Made by a program: the position numbers and the translations under genes
Notes under the pieces: model-generated
Seen by the model: only the letters and a program-made list of their open reading frames with translations
Database searches by the model: none
What the model was told of the DNA's origin: nothing
Part shown: one piece after another, positions 1 through 5,973 of the stretch
Layout: each line of letters starts with the position of its first letter
Numbering within the stretch: position 1 is the stretch's first letter
From: Thermoanaerobaculia bacterium
GTDB taxonomy: Bacteria > Bacteroidota > Bacteroidia > Chitinophagales > Saprospiraceae
Direction of reading: 5' to 3'
NCBI GenBank assembly: GCA_023151335.1
Contig: JAKLJF010000187.1
Span: 1 to 8,510 of the forward strand
Length of the DNA stretch: 8,510 nt

Positions 1-1062
1 TATAGATTCTATTCCTTGCAGGTGATTTTCTATTTTGAAGGTCTTTGCAATTTGCTCTCCGACGGTATATGCTTTTTGAGCCAAATCGGGAAAATGAGCA
101 ATAGCAGTCAGGAAGTTACATTTCATAGCCTCGTAATTATCTGGATCACCCAAAAGGAAGGCTTTTTCGCCCCCATGAATTTCATCGAACACGGGAATGT
201 TACTGGTAAGAACCGGTAAGCCGGTCAGTAATGCTTCAAGTACTACATTACCAAAAGATTCGTGTGCGCTTGGAAATAAAAACAGGTCGGCGTTCTCATA
301 AAAGGAAGCCACATCGTTTACCCAGCCGTGAAATATGATCCGGTCGCGATAGAGGCTGCTTTGGACTTGCGATTCCAGTTGCTCGCGCAGCATACCGTCG
401 CCGGCAATATGCAGTTCGAGCCGGGGGTGTTGCGTCGCTACTTCCCCGAATAAGCGGAGCACCAGTTCTACGTTCTTTCCGGGATGAAGCCTGCCGATAT
501 AGGCGATACGCCGGAGTTCTTGTCGCAAAAATCGTTTCTCTAAGTAAGTATCCGTTACAAAGCCGTTATAAATGACTTTAGGTTCGATGGGTAAAACATC
601 CCGGCGAAATATACCGGCGCTGTACCGGGAATTTGCAATAAAAGTTACCTTGAATAGAGAACTGATGAGCCAGGCGGTCTTTAGGTAAATTTTTTCTGTA
701 AATGTTTTCCAGTATTTCGTCCCGTGAATATGGTAAATGGGATGTCGAACGCCGGCTAAAAGGGTGAGCAGGAGCGTGATGGGGCCGGTGCTCAGAATAT
801 GGAAAAGGTGACTTCTATGTTTCCGGCAATAAAAAAAATAATCGCGGTAACAGGCCCAATTGGTATCGGCGCCGGATTGAAATTGAATTTTTGGCGATTC
901 GGAAATATGATTTTCGCAAGACCGAAGACTGTACAGGTATATGTTCCGTTCTTCCGCAAACCGGTTTGTATAATAAGATGCAAAAGACTCCGCTCCTCCC
1001 GGATAAGCCCTCCAAACAACGTAATGCACGGGAGTTTTGGATATAGATGGTTCGTCATTCAC
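1..1062 (-). CDS. GT4-family glycosyltransferase, 3' end cut by window edge
   Basis: This is a glycosyltransferase of the GT-B fold, GT4 family, which moves a sugar from a nucleotide-sugar donor to a glycan or lipid acceptor at the cytoplasmic face; the substrate cannot be read. I translated the minus strand by hand and found 354 open codons. The N-terminal domain opens with a first strand and a glycine-rich GGAE loop (about residues 15-25). The donor-binding domain shows IYNGF, YIGRLHPGKNVELVL, a GDGMLREQLE segment and the E-x7-E motif ESFGNVVLE (E268 and E276). Only the last helix and stop lie beyond position 1. There is no in-frame ATG. The stop limiting the frame is at 1104-1102, and possible starts are TTG 1077, GTG 1062 (chosen) and GTG 1029, the last lying right before the first strand. 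It is transcribed away from the metal genes, is poorer in GC than they are, and is probably unrelated to them. Confidence 0.85.
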   Translation of the reverse strand, partial: MNDEPSISKTPVHYVVWRAYPGGAESFASYYTNRFAEERNIYLYSLRSCENHISESPKIQFQSGADTNWACYRDYFFYCRKHRSHLFHILSTGPITLLLTLLAGVRHPIYHIHGTKYWKTFTEKIYLKTAWLISSLFKVTFIANSRYSAGIFRRDVLPIEPKVIYNGFVTDTYLEKRFLRQELRRIAYIGRLHPGKNVELVLRLFGEVATQHPRLELHIAGDGMLREQLESQVQSSLYRDRIIFHGWVNDVASFYENADLFLFPSAHESFGNVVLEALLTGLPVLTSNIPVFDEIHGGEKAFLLGDPDNYEAMKCNFLTAIAHFPDLAQKAYTVGEQIAKTFKIENHLQGIESI

Positions 1063-1183
1063 GTTAATAATGCCCAATCTTAAGTTTAATTTATAGCGTG
1101 TTTAATAGTCGATGTTCCTTTTCCTCCTCGTCCTGTTATTTAAACAATTTTTGTGCCCGAAAATCGTCTTGACAGACTTTTGC

Positions 1184-1191
1184 TACATTTG
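1184..1191 (+). promoter_or_regulatory. possible Bacteroidota -7 promoter element (TACATTTG)
   Basis: TACATTTG matches the TAnnTTTG -7 consensus of Bacteroidota primary sigma factor promoters. A TTGACA-like hexamer lies at 1169-1174, but the gap to it (9 bases) is too short for the usual -33 element. A TTTG at 1150-1153 is too far away, so the upstream half is not convincing. If it works, transcription would begin at or within a few bases of the ATG at 1196, giving an almost leaderless message for the whole metal cluster. A single 8-base match can occur by chance. Confidence 0.35.
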
Positions 1192-1195
1192 TCCC

Positions 1196-1546
1196 ATGTT
1201 CTGGTTTGCCCGCATATTTGCCTTTTATATGTTCTTGCTTGGATGTCTGCCATGTGTAGACTTGGAGCATGACGGGCATTCGCAGCAAACCAGCCGCCAG
1301 CCTGTTTTCAAAACAGCCGATACGCAAGCCTGTGGGCATCATCACGGCTGCAACGACCTTTGTTCGCCGCTTTGCACCTGCGCCTGCTGCGGGTGCGTGA
1401 CCACTTCCGTCAAAGAGCCTTTTTTAGAACCGCTTGTAGCCGGGCCTTTGGTTGAAGAAGTTCAAACAGGCTTCTTTTATCAAGCGCCCCTTTCCGCGGC
1501 GCATATCGCGGCCTTATTCCGTCCTCCGATACCACTGTTGGGTTAA
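1196..1546 (+). CDS. small exported Cys/His-rich protein upstream of czcA (DUF6660-like)
   Basis: A 116-residue protein with a hydrophobic N-terminal segment (about residues 2-19) that looks like a signal peptide or membrane anchor. It is followed by a metal-ligand-rich stretch: H25, H28, C46, H48-H50, C52, C56, C60, C62, C64, C65, C67, with the core CSPLCTCACCGCVTT. The tail (residues 72-116) is plain and ends FRPPIPLLG. Small proteins with a CSPxCxCxCCG core are common directly before CzcA/CusA-type pumps in Bacteroidota; I believe they are grouped as DUF6660 but cannot check. A role as periplasmic metal binder or chaperone for the pump is inference. The frame is open from an ATG at 1112, but the start at 1196 gives the expected signal-peptide length and lies just after a promoter-like element; ATG 1229 is a shorter alternative. 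The gene ends 108 bases before the pump start. Confidence 0.72.
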   Translation: MFWFARIFAFYMFLLGCLPCVDLEHDGHSQQTSRQPVFKTADTQACGHHHGCNDLCSPLCTCACCGCVTTSVKEPFLEPLVAGPLVEEVQTGFFYQAPLSAAHIAALFRPPIPLLG

Positions 1547-1588
1547 GTCTTGCCCCGATCATGCCGCTTTACCGGCGTGACAGGGTTT

Positions 1589-1617
1589 TCCGCATTTGGC
1601 GTAACGCCGGATGCGGA
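1589..1617 (+). promoter_or_regulatory. 13-bp hairpin before czcA
   Basis: Bases 1589-1601 pair with 1605-1617 without mismatch or bulge, leaving a 3-base loop (TAA, 1602-1604). Eleven pairs are Watson-Crick and two (1596/1610 and 1597/1609) are T-G. These T-G pairs are allowed in the plus-strand RNA but would be A-C in the opposite strand, so the structure is an RNA hairpin of the operon message. It sits in the 108-base spacer between the Cys/His-rich gene and czcA, ending 37 bases before the ATG at 1655. There is no T-run directly after it, so it is not a standard terminator. It could be an mRNA processing or stability element or a partial attenuator. Confidence 0.5.
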
Positions 1618-1654
1618 CGATGCCATTTTTCCAAACATCAACCCAACCGTCTCC

Positions 1655-2719
1655 ATGTTAGACAGAATCATTCATTTTTCCATTCACCATAAACTCATCG
1701 TCGGGCTTTTTACGCTGGCACTGGTGATTTGGGGCAGTTTGTCTTTTATACGCCTGCCCCTCGACGCCGTGCCCGACATCACGAACAACCAGGTACAGGT
1801 TATCACCCAAGCCTCCACGCTGGGCGCCCAGGAAGTAGAACAATTTATTACCGCCCCGATCGAACTGGCCCTGGCCAATATTCCAAAAGTAGTGGAGCGG
1901 CGCTCCATTTCCCGTTCGGGTTTGTCGGTTATCACCGTCGTTTTTAAAGACGATGCGGATATATACTGGGCGCGCCAGCAAGTTTCGGAAGGTTTGAAAG
2001 AAGCACAGGATGCAATACCCCAAGGGATGGCAGAGCCGTTCTTAGCCCCGATCACTACCGGTCTCGGCGAGATTTACCATTACACGATCCATCCGAAAAA
2101 GGGATTCGAGGACAAATACACGGCCACCGACCTGCGCACCTTGCAGGATTGGGTCGTCAAGCGCCAACTCGCAGGGACGCCCGGCGTAGCCGAGGTAAGC
2201 GGCTGGGGCGGTTTCGTGAAACAATACGAACTCGCCGTGGATCCCGACAAACTCAACGCCCTGAATCTCACCATGCCCGACGTATTCCAGGCCCTGGAAC
2301 GGAATAATGAAAACACGGGCGGCTCGTATATCGAAAAAGGCAGCAATCTCTACTTCATCCGGGGCATCGGCCTGGTGAAAACCTTGCAGGACATCGAGCG
2401 CATCGTCGTCACTACCCGCAACGGCATTCCGGTGCTGGTACGCGATGTAGGCACGGTGCAATTCGGCAGCGTTAACCGGCTCGGCGCCGTCACCCGAAAC
2501 GGCGAAGGAGAAGTGGTCGCCGGCATCACGCTCATGCTCAAAGGAGACAACTTCGTGGAGGTAAGCCGCCGGGTGAAAGAACGGATCGCCATCGTTCAGC
2601 AATCCTTGCCCGAAGGCGTGGTGATCGAGCCTTTTATCGACCGCACGGAGTTGGTCGGGCGCACCATCGGCACGGTGGAAAAAAACCTCCTGGAAGGGGG
2701 ACTTATCGTGGTATTCTGA
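1655..2719 (+). CDS. czcA: CzcA-type heavy-metal RND pump, N-terminal fragment
   Basis: These are the first 354 residues of a CusA/CzcA-family proton-driven metal pump of the inner membrane. They comprise a short cytoplasmic N-terminus, transmembrane helix 1 (about residues 12-32), the family signature LPLDAVPDITNNQVQVIT, and the first periplasmic porter domains with the typical RSISRSGLSVITVVF and APITTGLGEIYHYT segments. The fragment ends in KNLLEGGLIVVF, the first half of helix 2, where TGA stops it. The start ATG 1655 gives MLDRIIHFSIHHKLIVG, the usual family beginning; the frame is open back to ATG 1550, but those 35 extra residues look like translated spacer. On its own the fragment has one complete transmembrane helix and no proton or metal relay, so it should not pump. 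The product continues in the frame that includes ATG 2746. Confidence 0.88.
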   Translation: MLDRIIHFSIHHKLIVGLFTLALVIWGSLSFIRLPLDAVPDITNNQVQVITQASTLGAQEVEQFITAPIELALANIPKVVERRSISRSGLSVITVVFKDDADIYWARQQVSEGLKEAQDAIPQGMAEPFLAPITTGLGEIYHYTIHPKKGFEDKYTATDLRTLQDWVVKRQLAGTPGVAEVSGWGGFVKQYELAVDPDKLNALNLTMPDVFQALERNNENTGGSYIEKGSNLYFIRGIGLVKTLQDIERIVVTTRNGIPVLVRDVGTVQFGSVNRLGAVTRNGEGEVVAGITLMLKGDNFVEVSRRVKERIAIVQQSLPEGVVIEPFIDRTELVGRTIGTVEKNLLEGGLIVVF

Positions 2720-2721
2720 AC
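2714..2721 (+). other. deletion junction in czcA
   Basis: Bases GTA TTC (codons 2711-2716) end the upstream reading and TGA follows in that frame. Read as CTG AAC from 2716, the sequence continues with the downstream part of the protein. About 88 bases of family-conserved coding sequence are absent between the two. The missing part cannot be seen, so neither the exact breakpoints nor any short repeat that guided the deletion can be given. Confidence 0.75.
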
Positions 2722-2745
2722 CTTTTCGGCGTTTCGGGCAACCTG

Positions 2746-5700
2746 ATGTCGCTCGGCGCCATCGACTTCGGTTTATTAGTGGACGGCACGGTTATCATCG
2801 TGGAGGCTATCGTGCATCGCATCACGGGCAGCCAACTTTTCCCGGGAGTTGCGCGGCTGACCCAGCGGCAAATGGACAAAGAGGTTTATACGGCCGCGTC
2901 CAAAATCAGAAACAGCGCGGCGTTCGGGGAAATCATCATCCTCATCGTTTATCTCCCGATACTTTCGCTGGTCGGCATCGAAGGCAAAATGTTCCGACCG
3001 ATGGCCCAAACGGTCGGTTTTGCCATATTCGGCGCCTTCATCCTTTCGCTGACGTGGGTACCGATGGCCGCCGCCTTGTTTTTGAGTAAGCAAACGACGC
3101 ACAAAGCCAACGTGTCGGATCGCATCATGGCGTTTTTCCAAATGCTTTACGAACCGGCCCTGGAACGTGTTTTGCATTGGAAAAAATTGACCGTGGGTAT
3201 TTCCGCACTCTTGTTCGCGCTGGCGCTGTGGGGATTTTCCCGCATGGGCGGCGAGTTTATCCCCACGCTGGAAGAAGGAGACCTGACCGTCGAATTTAGC
3301 ATGATGCAAGGCACTTCGCTGTCGCAAATGGTGGAAAGCACGACCAAGGCCGAAGAAATTTTGATAAAAAACTTCCCGGAAGTGAAGCAGGTGGTGAGTC
3401 GTATCGGCTCGGCCGAAATTCCTACCGATCCGATGCCCGTGGAACGCGCGGACATCATGGTGGCCATGAAGCCGAAAGAGACCTGGCGCGAAGAAGTATG
3501 CGACCGGGAAGAAATGCAGGAAGCGATGGAGGAGGCGCTTTCGGTGCTTCCGGGCGTGAATATCGAATTGACGCAGCCGATGCAAATGCGTTTCAACGAA
3601 CTGATGACCGGTATCCGGCAGGATGTGGCCATCAAAATCTTCGGCGACGACCTCGACGTGCTGGCCGACCAGGCCGCCGAAGTCGCCCGGCTCATCGCCC
3701 CGGTAGCGGGCGTGACCGAACCGACGCTGGAAAAAGTGCGCGGCCTGCCGCAAGTACAAGTCACGTATGACCGGGACCGCCTGGCCCAATTCGGGCTGAA
3801 CGTGGCCGACATCAATATGATTGTCAAAACGGCTTATGCGGGCAGTACAGCCGGCGTGGTGTACGAAGGCGAAAAACGCTTCGACCTGGTGGTTCGACTC
3901 GAACGCGGCCTGCGCACCGACCTGGCCAACCTCGAAAACCTGTACATCCCCACGCCCGACGGTCAGAAAGTACCGCTCAGCCAGGTAGCCGCCATCGAAT
4001 ACAAGGAAGCCCCCGCACAGGTGAGCCGTGAGAGCGGGCAGCGGCGTATATTCGTGGGGTTCAACGTGCGCGGGCGCGACGTGGAAAGCGTAGTAGAAGA
4101 AATCGAAGGCATTTTGCAAAAAAACTTCCGATTGCCGAGCGGTTATTACTACACTTTCGGCGGCCAGTTTCAAAACCTCCGCCTCGCGGAGGAGCGGCTT
4201 TCCGTGGCCGTTCCGGTGGCCTTGGCCCTGATTTTTGCCTTGTTGTTTTTCACGTTCCGGTCCGTCAGTCAGTCCTTTTTGATTTTCACCGCCGTACCGC
4301 TGTCGGCCATCGGCGGCGTGGCGGCGCTGGCGGTTCGGGGCATGCCGTTTTCGATTTCGGCAGGCGTTGGTTTTATCGCACTTTTCGGCGTGGCGGTGTT
4401 GAACGGTATTGTCCTGATCGGCTATTTCAACCAACTGAAATCGGAAGGCGTGACCGGCGTGTTCGAAAGGGTGCGGCAAGGCACCCGCGTTCGGCTTCGT
4501 CCGGTTATCATGACGGCGGCGGTGGCTTCGCTGGGCTTTTTGCCGATGGCCTTGTCCACCGGCGACGGAGCGGAAGTGCAGCGCCCGCTGGCGACAGTGG
4601 TCATCGGAGGGCTTATTTCGGCCACACTGCTCACGCTGCTCGTATTGCCGTGCCTGTACGTTTATTTCGAAAAATGGTTCGGCAAGGGAATGAAGCCGGT
4701 AGTGGCGTCGCTGGCCATTCTTGCCCTGGTGCTTTTCCCAAAAACAGGAGCGGCTCAAACGGCGCTGACCTTGGATGAAGCCATCGCCCAGGCCCAAGCC
4801 AACAACCTGCAAATTAAAACCGGGACCTACCAGGTTCAACTGCAACAAACGTTGCGCGGCGCGGCTTATGAAATGCCGAAAACGAATTTCAGCGCGCAAC
4901 TGGGACAGTACAATTCCAGGCAATTCGACCAGGGCTTCGGCCTCGTGCAGGAAATTCCCAATCCGCGTAACCGGAAAGCCGGTTTGGCGCTTGCCAACAC
5001 CAATATCCGCGCCGCCGAACTCGCGCTGACCGTCACGACCAACGACCTGGCCTACGAGGTGCGCTCGGCCTGGTATGAACTGGTTTATCTGTTTGAAAAA
5101 CGGCGGCTTTTGCAAAGCCAGGATACGCTTTTGGCGGGATTTGTCAAAGCAGCGGACGCCCGTGTGCGCACCGGGGAAACGAACAGCCTGGAAAGAGCAA
5201 CCGCCGAAGCGCAACTGGGGGAAATCCGCAACCAATTGGCCCGGGTTACCGCCGACATTCAAATCGCCCAGGTGCGGTTGCAAACGCTGCTCAACGCCGC
5301 CCAACCGGTGAGCATTCCGCCCGATGCCCGCTTAGGCAAAAGGACTTTGCCCGATTTCGCGGCCGGCGCGTCCGACAACCCCGCCCTGGCCTGGTTTCGC
5401 CAGCAAGTTGCGCTTAGCCAGGCTTCGACCGGTGTGGAACAAGCACGCCTGGCGCCGGATTTCAGCATCGGCTACCTCAACCAGTCGCTTAATTCCGTCG
5501 AACCAGGCGCCGATCCGCGCTACGCCTCGGGCGACCGCTTTCACGTCGTGCAGGTCGGCATCGCCGTTCCTATTTTTCGCAAGACGCAAAAGAATCGCGT
5601 CGCGGCGGCAAGGATCGCGGAGCAAATCGCGCAGACCAACCTGGAAGCGCGGACGATCCAACTCGAAGGACAGTACCGGCAAGCCCTCCAGGAATACGAA

Positions 5701-5919
5701 AAACAGCGCGTTTCGTTGGACTACTACGAAAAAACCGCGCTGCCTACCGCCGAGCTCTTGCTGACCAACGCCCAAAAAGCATTCCGTGCCGGCGATGTTG
5801 GCTACCTCGAATATGCCCAGGCGCTCGGCCGCGCCAACGACATCCGGCTCGGCTACCTGGACGCGCTCGACGCGTTCAATCGGGCGGTTATCGACATCGA
5901 ATGGCTGGCCGGGAAATAA
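2746..5919 (+). CDS. czcA: CzcA C-terminal part fused to TolC-like outer-membrane factor
   Basis: A 1057-residue open frame. Residues 1-640 are the rest of an HME-type RND pump: helix 4 with the metal/proton relay motif DFGLLVDGTVIIVEA (two Asp, one Glu; divalent-cation class), further helices, the second periplasmic porter region beginning near GGEFIPTLEEGDL, and the last helices ending LLTLLVLPCLYVYFEKW. At residue 649 a Met-Lys begins a second hydrophobic segment ending GAAQ. Then comes a complete TolC/OEP domain (about 671-1057) starting LTLDEAIAQAQANN, with coiled-coil hairpins and two OEP-like repeats, ending DIEWLAGK. The polypeptide thus joins the inner-membrane pump to the outer-membrane duct. 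ATG 2746 is only the first Met after the deletion; the reading is in frame from 2716. Whether this half is translated, by reinitiation, is unknown. The adaptor gene follows after 54 bases in the same operon. Confidence 0.9.
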   Translation: MSLGAIDFGLLVDGTVIIVEAIVHRITGSQLFPGVARLTQRQMDKEVYTAASKIRNSAAFGEIIILIVYLPILSLVGIEGKMFRPMAQTVGFAIFGAFILSLTWVPMAAALFLSKQTTHKANVSDRIMAFFQMLYEPALERVLHWKKLTVGISALLFALALWGFSRMGGEFIPTLEEGDLTVEFSMMQGTSLSQMVESTTKAEEILIKNFPEVKQVVSRIGSAEIPTDPMPVERADIMVAMKPKETWREEVCDREEMQEAMEEALSVLPGVNIELTQPMQMRFNELMTGIRQDVAIKIFGDDLDVLADQAAEVARLIAPVAGVTEPTLEKVRGLPQVQVTYDRDRLAQFGLNVADINMIVKTAYAGSTAGVVYEGEKRFDLVVRLERGLRTDLANLENLYIPTPDGQKVPLSQVAAIEYKEAPAQVSRESGQRRIFVGFNVRGRDVESVVEEIEGILQKNFRLPSGYYYTFGGQFQNLRLAEERLSVAVPVALALIFALLFFTFRSVSQSFLIFTAVPLSAIGGVAALAVRGMPFSISAGVGFIALFGVAVLNGIVLIGYFNQLKSEGVTGVFERVRQGTRVRLRPVIMTAAVASLGFLPMALSTGDGAEVQRPLATVVIGGLISATLLTLLVLPCLYVYFEKWFGKGMKPVVASLAILALVLFPKTGAAQTALTLDEAIAQAQANNLQIKTGTYQVQLQQTLRGAAYEMPKTNFSAQLGQYNSRQFDQGFGLVQEIPNPRNRKAGLALANTNIRAAELALTVTTNDLAYEVRSAWYELVYLFEKRRLLQSQDTLLAGFVKAADARVRTGETNSLERATAEAQLGEIRNQLARVTADIQIAQVRLQTLLNAAQPVSIPPDARLGKRTLPDFAAGASDNPALAWFRQQVALSQASTGVEQARLAPDFSIGYLNQSLNSVEPGADPRYASGDRFHVVQVGIAVPIFRKTQKNRVAAARIAEQIAQTNLEARTIQLEGQYRQALQEYEKQRVSLDYYEKTALPTAELLLTNAQKAFRAGDVGYLEYAQALGRANDIRLGYLDALDAFNRAVIDIEWLAGK
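4690..4755 (+). other. internal signal-peptide-like segment at the RND-TolC junction
   Basis: Codons 649-670 of the downstream half read like a free-standing Sec signal peptide. There is Met-Lys-Pro at the front, a hydrophobic core of about 13 residues (VVASLAILALVLF), then PKTGAA before Gln, which fits signal peptidase I with Gly at -3 and Ala at -1. It comes right after the cytoplasmic end of the last RND helix, where the chain must cross back to the periplasm so that the TolC part can fold. It may act as an extra membrane helix, or be cut to release the outer-membrane factor. The ATG at 4690 has AAGGGA directly before it, too close for a good ribosome site. Confidence 0.6.
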
Positions 5920-5973
5920 CCCGCCGGCGAGTTTGCTTTTCACCTTTTCAACATCATTTAAAAATAAAAGACA

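Larger units (their letters stand above)
1655..5919 (+). pseudogene. czcA: whole czcA-tolC fusion gene, interrupted by a frame-shifting deletion at 2716/2717
   Basis: The two open frames described separately below are halves of one gene. The first half ends in GGLIVVF followed by TGA at 2717-2719. In the frame one base back, the sequence resumes with LNLFGVSGNLMSLGAIDFG, which is the next part of the same protein family. In intact relatives, about 30 residues (rest of transmembrane helix 2 and most of helix 3, including a FLGNLRAG-type loop) lie between these points. Loss of 88 bases explains both the missing residues and the phase change (1655 and 2719 differ by one position in phase). With the gap filled, the protein would be about 1450 residues, the length I expect for Bacteroidota RND-TolC fusions. 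The rest of both halves shows no other damage, so this is either a very recent mutation or an assembly error. Confidence 0.75.

Noticed and set aside
1112..1195. Upstream ATG adding 28 residues to the Cys/His-rich protein
   Set aside because: It would precede the promoter-like element and place a second hydrophobic stretch in front of an already complete signal-like segment.
1550..1654. Upstream ATG that would add 35 residues to the pump
   Set aside because: The added residues have no resemblance to the pump family, contain the hairpin region, and the family starts naturally at MLDRIIHFSIHHK (ATG 1655).
2700..2746. Programmed ribosomal frameshift joining the two pump halves
   Set aside because: Shifting frame at 2716 would restore reading but not the roughly 30 conserved residues that are absent, so a deletion explains the data better.
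2776..5304. 842-codon open frame on the minus strand across the pump gene
   Set aside because: It is the antisense shadow of a GC-rich coding frame. Its translation is rich in His, Arg and Gln with no recognisable domain, while the plus strand encodes a clear RND-TolC protein.
5910..5923. Small CGGG/CCCG inverted repeat around the pump stop codon
   Set aside because: The stem is only 4 base pairs with no T-run, and the adaptor follows in the same direction, so a terminator is not supported.
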